DNA of 64,000 bases, from assembly GCF_900107415.1 (NCBI RefSeq), contig NZ_FNPX01000017.1, positions 17,394 through 81,393 of the forward strand. Direction: 5' to 3'. Made by a program: the position numbers and the translations under genes. Shown piece by piece: positions 11,279 through 20,341 of this stretch. The stretch's first letter is position 1; every line of letters begins with the position of its first letter. A model generated the notes under the pieces. The model was not told the DNA's origin, did not search any database, and saw only the letters and a program-made list of their open reading frames with translations. The DNA is from Jannaschia faecimaris (GTDB lineage Bacteria; Pseudomonadota; Alphaproteobacteria; Rhodobacterales; Rhodobacteraceae).

Positions 11279-11656
11279 ATGACCGACAGATACCAGACAG
11301 GCATGACCGTCCGCCGCAAGATCTTGGGCGCTGCGCATGTGGATGCCGCCGAGGCGGCACGTACACCGCTTGATGACCCGTTCCAGACGCTGATCACCGA
11401 AGGGGCATGGGGTACGGTCTGGGCATCGGACGCGATCACCCGGCGCGAACGCTCTATGCTGACACTCGCGCTGCTGGCAGCGACTGGTAACTTCGACGAG
11501 ATCCCGATGCACGTCCGCGCCACGGCCCGTACCGGGGCGAGTCCGACCGACATGGCCGAGGCGATGCAGCACGTCGCGATCTATGCCGGTGTGCCGCGCG
11601 CAAACCGGGCGCTGAAACTGATAAAGGCCACCTTGGCCGAGATGGAGGGCGAGTGA
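11279..11656 (+). CDS. pcaC: 4-carboxymuconolactone decarboxylase
   Basis: 125 residues, the usual size for stand-alone PcaC. It decarboxylates gamma-carboxymuconolactone to 3-oxoadipate enol-lactone in the protocatechuate branch of the beta-ketoadipate pathway. Typical motifs are ITEGAWGTVWA, LTRRERSMLTLALL-like SMLTLALLAATG, EIPMHVRATARTGAS and AIYAGVPRANRAL. ATG 11279 was chosen because upstream frame extension runs into the glnA terminator. Its stop overlaps the GTG start of pcaH by four bases. Confidence 0.93.
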   Translation: MTDRYQTGMTVRRKILGAAHVDAAEAARTPLDDPFQTLITEGAWGTVWASDAITRRERSMLTLALLAATGNFDEIPMHVRATARTGASPTDMAEAMQHVAIYAGVPRANRALKLIKATLAEMEGE

Positions 11657-12372
11657 CCGGCCCTTTCACCGGCAACCTCGCGCCGCGCGCTGCGGGCCTC
11701 CATCCGCCCGCCCTGTCGCCTGCCTATCGCAGCACCCGGTTGCGCAGCCCGGCACAGGCACCGATCGGCTTTCCGTCAACCGCGACCGAAGAAGCCGGCC
11801 CAACCTTCGGCCACGACCTGATCGGGGCCTTGGACGCGGACCTGACGCGCAACTTCGGCCCAGGCGGTGCCATCGGTGAGCAGATCCTAGTCTTGGGCCA
11901 TTTGCGCGACGAGGAGTGTCGCCCCGTTCCGGCTGCCCTGATCGAAGTCTGGCAGGCCAACGCCGGCGGGCGGTATCGGCACAAGAACGACGGATACCTC
12001 GCCCCGCTGGACCCCGGATTCGGTGGGTGCGGCCGTTGCATGACGGACGCGCAGGGGGCCTTTATGTTTCGTACCGTACGCCCCGGTGCCTATCCTTGGC
12101 CCAACGGCGGCAATGACTGGCGGCCTGCTCATATTCACTTTTCGGTCTTCGGGCGCGCCTTTGGTCAGCGTCTGATCACCCAGATGTATTTCGAAGGCGA
12201 TCCCCATATCGCGCTTTGCCCCATCGTGCAGTCTATCCCTGACAAAAGCGCGATCGACCGCCTGACCGCACGTCTGGACATGGGCGCGACGGTGCCCTTC
12301 GATGCGCGCGCCTACCGCTTCGACATCACGTTGCGCGGTCTGAACGCAACGCCGTTCGAGGGGCCCCCATGA
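11653..12372 (+). CDS. pcaH: protocatechuate 3,4-dioxygenase beta subunit
   Basis: 239 residues starting at GTG 11653, overlapping the pcaC stop (GTGA). It carries the non-haem Fe(III) site of the intradiol ring-cleaving enzyme. The four iron ligands can be placed at Tyr108 (GGRY), Tyr147 (RPGAYPW), His160 and His162 (RPAHIHFSV), matching the numbering of well-studied beta subunits. The enzyme opens protocatechuate to 3-carboxymuconate. The N-terminal PCDO-beta segment (HPPALSPAYRSTRLRSP) is present. It pairs with pcaG directly downstream. Confidence 0.96.
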   Translation: MTGPFTGNLAPRAAGLHPPALSPAYRSTRLRSPAQAPIGFPSTATEEAGPTFGHDLIGALDADLTRNFGPGGAIGEQILVLGHLRDEECRPVPAALIEVWQANAGGRYRHKNDGYLAPLDPGFGGCGRCMTDAQGAFMFRTVRPGAYPWPNGGNDWRPAHIHFSVFGRAFGQRLITQMYFEGDPHIALCPIVQSIPDKSAIDRLTARLDMGATVPFDARAYRFDITLRGLNATPFEGPP

Positions 12373-12917
12373 CCCGCGAAAGCGCCAGCCAGACGGCAGG
12401 CCCCTATCTGCACATCGGCTTGCTGCCAAATGCATCCGGCCTGCCGATGTATGATCGCGATCTGGGAACCGCCATGGTGACCGACGTGACGCAGGGCGAA
12501 CGGCTGACCCTGACCGGGTACGTTCTTGATGGCGATGGCGCACCTGCGCCCGACGCCATGGTCGAGCTGTGGCAAGCGGATGCGGCGGGCAACATGCCGT
12601 CCCGTGACCCGGCCTTCACCGGATGGGGCCGGTCCGGATGCGACGCGACCGGGCAGTTTCGTTTCCAGACGATCCGCCCCGGTGCACAGGCTGGCCAAGC
12701 CCCCCACCTGACGCTTTGGATCGTAGCGCGCGGCATCGGACTGGGCTTGCACACGCGGGTCTATTTCGACGGCGAGCCGCTGAACGACTGCGACCCGATC
12801 CTGTCCGGCGTTCCCGCCGCACGACGCGACACGCTGATTGCCCGCCGAAATGGGCCGGATTGGAACATGAACGTCGTCCTGCAAGGCCATGATGAAACAG
12901 TGTTTCTCGATATATAG
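12369..12917 (+). CDS. pcaG: protocatechuate 3,4-dioxygenase alpha subunit
   Basis: 182 residues; ATG 12369 overlaps the pcaH stop by four bases. The sequence has the intradiol dioxygenase fold (QTAGPYLHIGL, MVELWQADAAG, FQTIRPG) but not the HIHF iron ligands, as expected for the non-catalytic alpha subunit that completes the active site. The C-terminal VVLQGHDETVFLDI is typical. No terminator is visible in the 67 bases before the convergent gene at 12985. The other pathway genes (pcaB, pcaD, pcaQ) are not in this window. Confidence 0.95.
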   Translation: MTRESASQTAGPYLHIGLLPNASGLPMYDRDLGTAMVTDVTQGERLTLTGYVLDGDGAPAPDAMVELWQADAAGNMPSRDPAFTGWGRSGCDATGQFRFQTIRPGAQAGQAPHLTLWIVARGIGLGLHTRVYFDGEPLNDCDPILSGVPAARRDTLIARRNGPDWNMNVVLQGHDETVFLDI

Positions 12918-12984
12918 ACGTCAAGCAAGCACTACGCAAAGACCCGAACACTTCGTTTCACGACAAACCTCGGGGCGGACACGC

Positions 12985-15438
12985 TCACATCCTCAGGCGT
13001 GTTCCGTTGGGATCGTACATTGGCTTGAAGGACACCTCCGCCCCGATGCGCCGCCCCGCGACTTCGATCTCGTACTTGGAGGCCAGACTGTCGTTTATGC
13101 TCTCCCCATCGCATGGCACGTATCCAAGCCCAATAGCCCCGCCAAGTGTATGGCCATAGGCCCCTGATGTAATCTGTCCGACAATATGACCGTCCCTCAC
13201 GATTGGCTCGTTATGATATAACATCACGTTCGGATCGCTCAGCCTGAATTGTAGCATCCGGCGGGTCAGCCCCTCTTCCCGCTTGCGCAGAACAGCGTCT
13301 TTGCCGATGAAATCCGATGACTTCCCGGTTTTGACCGCAAAACCCAATCCCGCCTCAACCACGTGGTCTTCGGGGGTGATGTCGTAGCCCATATGGCGAA
13401 AGGCCCGCTCAATTCGGCAACTGTCCATGGCGTGCAGGCCGACGGGACGGGCAACCGTCCCGGCCTCTGTCAGTGTCTCCAGAACATGCGCGGCCATGTC
13501 AGCGGGGATGTATATCTCCCACCCCAACTCACCCACGTAGGAGACACGGTGCGCGCGGGCGATTCCCATCCCGATGTCGATCTCCTGCGCGTCACCGAAG
13601 GGGAAAGCCTCGTTCGATAAGTCGGCGGGGCTGATCGCGCCCAGCACCTCGCGCGATCGCGGCCCCATCACGGCCAGCACCGCCTCACCCGCCGTCACAT
13701 CGGTCAGGAAAACCGGGTCCGCCGGGTCAACGTACCTGCGCAACCGGGCCATGTCCTTCACCCGCGTCGCCGCCGGCGTTACCATCAGATAACTGTCCTC
13801 CGTCAGGCGCGTGACGGTCACATCCGCCTCGACCCCGCCGCGGGAATTTAGCATCTGGGTATAGACGATCCGGCCCGGCTCCACCGACATATCACCGCCG
13901 CAGACGCGGTTCAGAAAGGCCTCGGCGTGCCACCCGTCGATCTTGATCTTGCCGAAGGAAGACATGTCGTAGAAACCGCAGCCTTCGCGGATATGCGCAT
14001 GTTCGCGGGCGGCGTTCGCAAACCAGTTCTGCTTTCCCCATGCGTAGTCGTACTCGCGCGCCTGACCGGGCTCGGCGAACCAATTGGCCCGCTCCCAGCC
14101 CGCCAATTCGCCGAAGACCGCGCCCAATTCATTCAGGTGTGCATGAAACGGCGAGCGCCGGATTCCACGCGCCGTTTCCTTCTGCCGAAAAGGCCAGTGG
14201 TCGGCATAGAGCAGGCCCAGGCTTTCCGTCGCACGCATGCGCAGGTACCGGCGGTTGCGCTGAAACGTCTGGTTCCGGGCAATGTCCACGTCAACAAGGT
14301 CGAACGGCATCTCTCTGTCTTCCATCCACTGTGCCAGCGCCATGCCCGCGCCCCCGGCGGACTGGATCCCGATGGAGTTGAAACCGGCCGCAACCCAGAG
14401 GTTCGGCACTTCGGGCGACGGCCCCAAGTGATAGGCGTCGTCGGGCGTAAAGCTTTCGGGGCCGTTGAAGAACGTGTGAATCCCCGCATTTTCCAGCATC
14501 GGCACCCGCGCGACCGCTTTTTCAAGTATTGGCTCGAAATGGTCGAAATCCGGCGGTAGCTCGTCAAATTCAAAGCTGCTTGGGATGCCGTCCATACCCC
14601 ACGGCTTGGCAACCGGCTCAAAGGCCCCAAGCAGAATCTTGCCCGCATCCTCCTTGAAATACGCGCACTCGTCGGGCACCCGCAGGACCGGCAGGCGAGC
14701 CAGGCCGGGGATGTTTTCGGTCACGATATAGAAGTGTTCGCACGCGTGGAGCGGCACGCTCACACCTGCCATTTGCCCGACCTCATGGCCCCACATGCCG
14801 CCGCAGTTGACAACATGATCACAGACGATGGTGCCCTGCTCGCCCCCGGCCTCCCACCCGACGGATCGCACTGTGCGATGGTCGGCCTGCATCCCGGTGA
14901 CCCGCACGTCTTCCAAAATGCGCACGCCGTTTTGTCGCGCCCCTTTGGCCAGAGCGAGCGCGATGTTCGACGGGTCGCCCTGTCCATCGCCGGGAAGCCA
15001 TACGCCCCCCGTCACACCGTGGAGGTTGATATGGGGATACTTCCCGCCCACCCCATCGGGGGTCAGCTCCGACACCTCTACGCCGAAGGCCCGCGCCATC
15101 GAAGCCGTGCGCCGCAGCTCCTCCAGCCGCGCTTCGGTCAAGGCCACGGTCACGGAGCCGCATTGGCGCAACCCGGTCGCCACGCCGGTCTCTGCCTCCA
15201 GCCGGGCATAAAGGTCAGCCGAATATTTGGCGAGCCGCGTGGCGGATTGTGACGCGCGCAATTGCGCGATCAACCCCGCGGCGTGCCAAGTCGTCCCGGA
15301 GGTGAGCTTCTTGCGCTCCAGCAGGACGATGTCACGCCAGCCCAGCTTGGCCAGGTGATAGGCAACCGAACAACCGATCACTCCGCCGCCGACAATTACA
15401 ACGCGTGCCCTTTCAGGGACTTGAGGGGCGATATTCAT
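12985..15438 (-). CDS. FAD-dependent dimethylglycine/sarcosine-dehydrogenase-like oxidase with GcvT domain (distal copy)
   Basis: 817 residues. The N-terminal DAO domain starts with VVIVGGGVIGCSVAYHLAKLGW. GTTWHAAG carries the His that covalently binds FAD in dimethylglycine and sarcosine dehydrogenases. A linker FAO_M domain follows, and then a C-terminal aminomethyltransferase (GcvT) domain from about 430 (AFLNRVCGGDMSVEPGRIVYTQML, VGELGWEIYIPADMA, GHTLGGAIGLGYV). Such enzymes remove a methyl group from N-methylated glycines and pass it to tetrahydrofolate. ATG 15438 overlaps the stop of the paralogous gene upstream by four bases. The exact substrate cannot be read from sequence. Confidence 0.88.
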   Translation of the reverse strand: MNIAPQVPERARVVIVGGGVIGCSVAYHLAKLGWRDIVLLERKKLTSGTTWHAAGLIAQLRASQSATRLAKYSADLYARLEAETGVATGLRQCGSVTVALTEARLEELRRTASMARAFGVEVSELTPDGVGGKYPHINLHGVTGGVWLPGDGQGDPSNIALALAKGARQNGVRILEDVRVTGMQADHRTVRSVGWEAGGEQGTIVCDHVVNCGGMWGHEVGQMAGVSVPLHACEHFYIVTENIPGLARLPVLRVPDECAYFKEDAGKILLGAFEPVAKPWGMDGIPSSFEFDELPPDFDHFEPILEKAVARVPMLENAGIHTFFNGPESFTPDDAYHLGPSPEVPNLWVAAGFNSIGIQSAGGAGMALAQWMEDREMPFDLVDVDIARNQTFQRNRRYLRMRATESLGLLYADHWPFRQKETARGIRRSPFHAHLNELGAVFGELAGWERANWFAEPGQAREYDYAWGKQNWFANAAREHAHIREGCGFYDMSSFGKIKIDGWHAEAFLNRVCGGDMSVEPGRIVYTQMLNSRGGVEADVTVTRLTEDSYLMVTPAATRVKDMARLRRYVDPADPVFLTDVTAGEAVLAVMGPRSREVLGAISPADLSNEAFPFGDAQEIDIGMGIARAHRVSYVGELGWEIYIPADMAAHVLETLTEAGTVARPVGLHAMDSCRIERAFRHMGYDITPEDHVVEAGLGFAVKTGKSSDFIGKDAVLRKREEGLTRRMLQFRLSDPNVMLYHNEPIVRDGHIVGQITSGAYGHTLGGAIGLGYVPCDGESINDSLASKYEIEVAGRRIGAEVSFKPMYDPNGTRLRM

Positions 15439-17864
15439 GCGCGCATCCGTTTGTTTTGCGGGTCGTAGAGCACGCCTTCGGCGTGGACGGTCGCGCGGAT
15501 AATGTGACCGAAGGCCTCGACCTCCAGCGCCGTGGCAGTGCGCGTTTCCGCGCGCTTCAACATGGCCAGCGCGATGGGTTTGCCCGTGCGATGCCCGAAC
15601 GCGGCGGAGGTGACTTCGCCGATTATCCTGCCGTCCGCACGCACGGGCGACATGGGCAATGGGTCATAGCCGATATCATCAAGGATCAGCATATGCAGGC
15701 AGCGATCCGGATCTTCTCCAAGGTTCTCCTTGCGGATGAAGCGGTCGGCCCCGACTTCCCGCAGAGTATAGCCGGGCGACAGGTCCGATCCCCAGGCGCG
15801 ATACCCCTTTTCGAGGCGCATGGAGTTAAGCGCAAACATCCCAAAGGGTCGCGCGTCCGCGTCAGCAAGCGCGGCATAGATCGCCGGCATGTCGTCCCGC
15901 GCCCCGTGGATTTCCCAACCGAGTTCACCCGCGAAACTGACCCGCTTCAGGCGTACAGGGCAGTCGCAGACGGCGGTTTCCTGCACCGACAGCCAAGGCG
16001 CGCGCAGGTCATCAGCCGTCAGCGGCGTCAGGGTCTCTCGCGCCGTCGGGCCGGTGACCAGCAGGCAGGACATGTCGTCCGTCCGGTCCGTCAGGGTCAG
16101 CGCATCCGGCAGCATGTGGTACAACAGATCGCGATCATGGTCGCGCGCGACGGCGGCGGTGATCAGTGTAATGCGATCTGTATCCCATCGGCTGACGGAC
16201 ATCTCTGTGGCGAATTTCCCCGTCGGCCCCGCGAAATAGCACAGCGTCATTCGCCCGACCTTGGGCAGGTGCCCTGCGATCAGCCGCCCAAGCCATTCGC
16301 CCGCGCCCGGCCCTTCCAGGTCGAACCGGGCGAAACCGGACAGATCCAGAACACCGGTGCCGGTCTGCACCGCCGCCACTTCCTCGGCCACGCGCGCCTG
16401 CCACGGGCCGTCGCGCCGCCATGTCTGCGTCGCCTCGAACGATGTATCGTCACCGGCCCTGGCAAACCAGTTCGCCCGCTCCCAGCCGCCAAAGGGGGCC
16501 ATTTGCGCGCCCTGCGCCTTCAACGCCGCATGGTTGGGCGATGTCAGCATGTCCGCACCGGCGGGCCAGCGCATATGCGGAAAATGCATCGCATATTCGT
16601 GGCCGTAGACTTCTTCGGCCTTGGCCTTGCAGTACATGGGGTCCGAGGCCCACGCCCCAAAGCGACGCGGGTCCACGTCGAAGCAATCCCAGTCGGGCGC
16701 GCCTTTGACGATCCAATCGGCCAGCACCTTGCCCGCGCCGCCGGCCTGCGCAATGCCGAAGGTAAAGACATTGGCATCATAGGCATTCCTGACACCCGGC
16801 ATCGGTCCGATCAGCGGCAGGCCGTCGGGGGTATATGGGATGGGGCCGTTGATGACGCTGCTAACCCCTGCGGTGGCCAATAGGGGAACCCGCTGCACCG
16901 CGTCGGCGATGTAGTCCTCGATCCGATCCAGATCCTCCTGCCAGAGTTGGAACGAGAAATCGTCGGGCATTTCGCCGCCGTTGTCCGGGCCTGTCCAGAC
17001 GGCCTTGCAGGGGTTTTCATAAGGCCCAAGGTTCAGGCCCGTCTTTTCCTGTCGCAGGTAATAGCTGACGTCAGGGTCGCGGATCATCGGCAGCTTGCGA
17101 CCGTGTTCCCTGGTCCATGCCTCGATTTCGGGGATCGGCTCGGTCAGAAGGAACTGGTGCGACATGACCGTCATGGGCAACGGGGGGCGGCCATACGGCG
17201 CAAACCATTTGGCGACCCGCGCGGCATAATACCCGGCCGCATTTACCACCTTTTCGCAGGCCACGTCGTCCATTTCGGTGTGCACGATCCAGCCGTCACC
17301 GTCCCGCGTGACACCCGTGGCCGGGCAGTGACGAACAATTCTGGCCCCCAGATCGCGGGCTCCTTTGGCCAGCGCCTGCGTCAGCTGCGCGGGGTCGATG
17401 TCGCCATCCTCCGGGTCCCAGAGACCGCCCTCCAAGTCATGCACCTCACCTATGGGATAGCGGGCCTTCATCTCGGCGGTGTCACACATCGTCATCTTCA
17501 GACCTTGGATTTCACCCATGGCACGAACGTGGCCGAACTCTTCCATCCGCGTCGGGCCGTGGGCCAGGCGCAGCGCGCCGGTCACATGGTAGTTCATCGG
17601 ATAGTCAACCGCTTCGGCCAGACCGCGGTACAGCGCCATGGAGTAGCGCTGGATGTTCATAATCGTCCAAGACGCGGCAAAGTTCGGGCAATTGCCCGCC
17701 GCGTGCCAGGTCGATCCGGCGGTCAGCTCGCTCCGCTCCAGCAGAAGGCAATCCGACCAGCCCAGTCTCGCAAGATGATAGAGTGAGGAAACGCCAACCA
17801 CCCCCCCACCGATGATGACGACTTTGGCCTGTTCGGGCAGGCGACCCTTGTCACTTGTGTTCAT
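15435..17864 (-). CDS. FAD-dependent dimethylglycine/sarcosine-dehydrogenase-like oxidase with GcvT domain (proximal copy)
   Basis: 809 residues with the same three-domain order as its neighbour at 12985: Rossmann VVIIGGGVVGVSSLYHLARLGW, FAD-attachment GSTWHAAGN, a middle FAO_M part and a C-terminal GcvT part (EWLGRLIAGHLPKVGRMTLCYF, FAGELGWEIHGARDD, FGHRTGKPIALAML). The two proteins clearly differ in the substrate-side DAO region, so they may use different N-methylated amines or work as a pair. They are translationally coupled by an ATGA overlap. A small unproven frame lies just upstream at 17937. No sarcosine oxidase or transporter gene adjoins them here. Confidence 0.88.
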   Translation of the reverse strand: MNTSDKGRLPEQAKVVIIGGGVVGVSSLYHLARLGWSDCLLLERSELTAGSTWHAAGNCPNFAASWTIMNIQRYSMALYRGLAEAVDYPMNYHVTGALRLAHGPTRMEEFGHVRAMGEIQGLKMTMCDTAEMKARYPIGEVHDLEGGLWDPEDGDIDPAQLTQALAKGARDLGARIVRHCPATGVTRDGDGWIVHTEMDDVACEKVVNAAGYYAARVAKWFAPYGRPPLPMTVMSHQFLLTEPIPEIEAWTREHGRKLPMIRDPDVSYYLRQEKTGLNLGPYENPCKAVWTGPDNGGEMPDDFSFQLWQEDLDRIEDYIADAVQRVPLLATAGVSSVINGPIPYTPDGLPLIGPMPGVRNAYDANVFTFGIAQAGGAGKVLADWIVKGAPDWDCFDVDPRRFGAWASDPMYCKAKAEEVYGHEYAMHFPHMRWPAGADMLTSPNHAALKAQGAQMAPFGGWERANWFARAGDDTSFEATQTWRRDGPWQARVAEEVAAVQTGTGVLDLSGFARFDLEGPGAGEWLGRLIAGHLPKVGRMTLCYFAGPTGKFATEMSVSRWDTDRITLITAAVARDHDRDLLYHMLPDALTLTDRTDDMSCLLVTGPTARETLTPLTADDLRAPWLSVQETAVCDCPVRLKRVSFAGELGWEIHGARDDMPAIYAALADADARPFGMFALNSMRLEKGYRAWGSDLSPGYTLREVGADRFIRKENLGEDPDRCLHMLILDDIGYDPLPMSPVRADGRIIGEVTSAAFGHRTGKPIALAMLKRAETRTATALEVEAFGHIIRATVHAEGVLYDPQNKRMRA

Positions 17865-17936
17865 GCGGATGCTCGCAGCGGAGGCGCGTAGCGCGGTGCG
17901 GAGGCGGGGTGCGCGGACGCGCGCCCCGAACGGACG

Positions 17937-18056
17937 TCAGGCCGCGGTCCGGTCCGGCGGCGCGTCCATGACATCCATCATCGTCACGGCGACGGCCACG
18001 CCCTGAAGCGCCCCGTGGGGGAAGATGAAATGCGGAGTGAGTCGCGGCACGATCAT
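17937..18056 (-). CDS. possible 39-residue protein
   Basis: The frame runs from ATG 18056 to TGA 17937-17939 and reads MIVPRLTPHFIFPHGALQG, then VAVAVTMMDVMDAPP. It lies 72 bases upstream of the oxidase pair on the same strand, so it could be a leader or first gene of that unit. No ribosome site is convincing and I do not know the family. The rest of the 17865-18189 gap is GC-rich with no recognised feature. Confidence 0.3.
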   Translation of the reverse strand: MIVPRLTPHFIFPHGALQGVAVAVTMMDVMDAPPDRTAA

Positions 18057-18189
18057 GCAACAGCCTTGTCCACTGACCGCGTTTCGGTCAAGCCCTGCGA
18101 CATTCCCGCCATATCAGCGCGCCCGCCGCACGGCGCGCGTTGGAACGGCATCGCATCTGCGCTAGGAGCACTCCAGACCGGAGATGCAC

Positions 18190-18624
18190 ATGACCAAGAC
18201 CCTGATCCTGAATGGCCCGAACCTGAACCTTCTGGGCCAGCGTCAGCCCGAAATCTACGGAGCCGAGACGCTGGCGGACGTGGAAGCGGCCTGCGCCGCG
18301 CTGGCCACCGACCTGGGGCTGGGCGCAGTCGCCTGCCTGCAATCAAACCACGAGGGCCAACTCGTCGACTGGATTCAGGAGGCTCGTGGCACCCGCGACG
18401 CCATCGTCATCAATCCCGGAGCCTATTCCCACACCTCTGTCGCGATCCTCGATGCGCTGAACGCGTTCGACGGCCTCGTGGTGGAGGTCCACATCTCCAA
18501 TATCCACAGGCGCGAGGCGTTCCGCCATCACTCCTACGTATCAGGCCGCGCGGACGCGGTGATCGCGGGACTGGGGACCGAGGGCTACATGGCCGCACTG
18601 CGTTACCTGGCGCGTCATGCCTGA
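18190..18624 (+). CDS. aroQ: type II 3-dehydroquinate dehydratase
   Basis: 144 residues. It catalyses the third step of the shikimate pathway in the cytosol. Family marks are [18 protein letters not shown] with the catalytic Tyr, [23 protein letters not shown], the catalytic His in [11 protein letters not shown], and FRHHSY. ATG 18190 is preferred over ATG 18184 because GGAG (18180-18183) is only correctly spaced for it. The next gene starts inside its last codons. Confidence 0.95.
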   Translation: MTKTLILNGPNLNLLGQRQPEIYGAETLADVEAACAALATDLGLGAVACLQSNHEGQLVDWIQEARGTRDAIVINPGAYSHTSVAILDALNAFDGLVVEVHISNIHRREAFRHHSYVSGRADAVIAGLGTEGYMAALRYLARHA

Positions 18625-19234
18625 GGCGTTGACACTCAAGGCCCTCGTCGCCCGGTTGTCCGATCTGCCAGCGGGGCGTCGTCTGGTCGCGGTATCGGGG
18701 CCGCCCGCTTCGGGCAAGTCCACCATTACCGAAGACCTGGCTACGGCGCTGACGTCGAAGGGTCGGACGGCGCAGGTCGTTCCGATGGATGGCTTCCACC
18801 TCGATAACGCCACGCTGGACAAGATGGGCTTGCGCGCGCGCAAGGGTGCGCCCGAGACCTTCGATGCCGCCGGATTGCTGGACTTGGTCAAGGCCGTCCG
18901 CGCGGGCGGGGCCGTGCCTTTCCCGACCTTCGATCGGAGCCTTGATGCAACCGTGCCGAACGGCGGCACCTTTGACGCCGACATCGCGGTCTTCGAGGGT
19001 AATTACCTGCTTCTGGACGAAGAGCCTTGGCGCGCGCTTCATCCCCATTGGGATGCGAGCATCGCGCTTGATGTGCCCGAAGACGTACTGCGCGCCCGCC
19101 TCATCGATCGTTGGGTCACCCACGGGATGACCACCGAGGACGGTCTGGCGCGGGCCGAAGCCAACGATCTGCCCAACGCCCGACGGGTGCTGCGCGGATC
19201 GATCGCCCCAGACTACGTGATCGTTAACCACTGA
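18617..19234 (+). CDS. P-loop small-molecule kinase (uridine kinase / phosphoribulokinase superfamily)
   Basis: 205 residues, overlapping aroQ by eight bases and therefore translated with it. Walker A is GPPASGKST (about 28-36). The substrate-side MDGFHLDN and the FPTFDRSLD and [14 protein letters not shown] blocks are typical of the pantothenate/uridine-kinase-like family found beside sugar or nucleoside genes. The LID region has Arg residues (LRARLIDRW). The substrate is unknown. Fructose, nucleosides and pantothenate have been proposed for relatives, but nothing here decides between them. It is followed 63 bases later by selU. Confidence 0.8.
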   Translation: MPEALTLKALVARLSDLPAGRRLVAVSGPPASGKSTITEDLATALTSKGRTAQVVPMDGFHLDNATLDKMGLRARKGAPETFDAAGLLDLVKAVRAGGAVPFPTFDRSLDATVPNGGTFDADIAVFEGNYLLLDEEPWRALHPHWDASIALDVPEDVLRARLIDRWVTHGMTTEDGLARAEANDLPNARRVLRGSIAPDYVIVNH

Positions 19235-19297
19235 CAGACGCGCAAACCTCTCCCGGACCAGTTGACGTTTCGCGCCGCGCGCCGCACCTGTCCGCGT

Positions 19298-20341
19298 ATG
19301 AGCTTCACCCTGACCGCCCTGCCCCGCGCCGCCGGCCTCGATTTCGATGACATCATCGACGTGCGCTCCCCGTCCGAATTCGCCGAGGATCACATCCCCG
19401 GCGCGATCAACCTGCCCGCCCTGTCAGACGAGGAGCGGGCGCAGGTCGGCACGATCTATGTTCAGCAGGATCGGTTTCTGGCCCGCAAGATCGGCGCGGC
19501 AATGGTGTCGCGCAACGTCGCCGCACACCTGGATGGGCCGCTGACCGACCGGGACGGGTCATGGCGGCCGCTGGTCTATTGCTGGCGCGGCGGGCAGAGG
19601 TCGGGGTCGGTTGCGACCATATTCGAACAGATCGGCTGGCGCGTTGCAAAGCTGGAGGGTGGCTACAAGGCTTATCGCAGATTGGTCGCGGACCGTCTCT
19701 ACGACCAGCCTCTGAAATTGCGCGTGATCCTGATCGACGGGGGCACCGGCACCGGCAAGACGCAGCTTCTGGATCACCTTGCCGCCAAGGGCGCACAGGT
19801 GATCGACTTGGAGGGGCTGGCGAACCATCGCGGGTCGAACTTCGGTGGATGGCCGGACGGCCAACCCGCCCAGAAGATGTTCGAGAGCAGGCTGGCCCGC
19901 GCCCTGGCCAACATCGACCCGGCCCGCCCGGTGTTTGTCGAATCCGAAAGCAACGCCATCGGGCGAGTCCTGTTGCCGCCCTCCCTCTGGGCGGCCATGG
20001 GCACGGCGGAAGTCATCGGGCTGCGGGCCCCAATCCCGGCACGTGCGCGGTTCTTGACGACGACGTATCCTGACCTGACCGCAGATGCCGATCTGCTGCG
20101 CGACCGCATCGAAAAGCTACGCAATTATCAGCCCGGTCAGCGCATCACCGATTGGCACGTGCTGGCCGAAACGGGCGATTATACCGCGTTGGCCGAAGGC
20201 CTGATCGAGCACCATTATGACCCACGCTATCGCCGCCCGGACGGGTCGAACCGCATCGACATCGGCGTGGTCGAAATGACATCGGTCGATGACGCGGCGC
20301 TGGACCGTGCCGCGGACAAGGTAATCGCGCTGGCCGGTTAG
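19298..20341 (+). CDS. selU: tRNA 2-selenouridine synthase
   Basis: 347 residues from ATG 19298; a TTG-started extension to 19262 is less likely. The N-terminal rhodanese domain (IIDVRSPSEFAEDHIPGAINLP) has its catalytic Cys in LVYCWRGGQRSGS. The C-terminal half is a P-loop domain with GGTGTGKTQ and the FGGWPDGQPAQKMFE block. The enzyme replaces sulfur by selenium in 2-thiouridine at the wobble position of some tRNAs, using selenophosphate. It is convergent with the selD fusion, sharing TTAG at 20338-20341, so donor synthesis and use are side by side. Confidence 0.95.
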   Translation: MSFTLTALPRAAGLDFDDIIDVRSPSEFAEDHIPGAINLPALSDEERAQVGTIYVQQDRFLARKIGAAMVSRNVAAHLDGPLTDRDGSWRPLVYCWRGGQRSGSVATIFEQIGWRVAKLEGGYKAYRRLVADRLYDQPLKLRVILIDGGTGTGKTQLLDHLAAKGAQVIDLEGLANHRGSNFGGWPDGQPAQKMFESRLARALANIDPARPVFVESESNAIGRVLLPPSLWAAMGTAEVIGLRAPIPARARFLTTTYPDLTADADLLRDRIEKLRNYQPGQRITDWHVLAETGDYTALAEGLIEHHYDPRYRRPDGSNRIDIGVVEMTSVDDAALDRAADKVIALAG

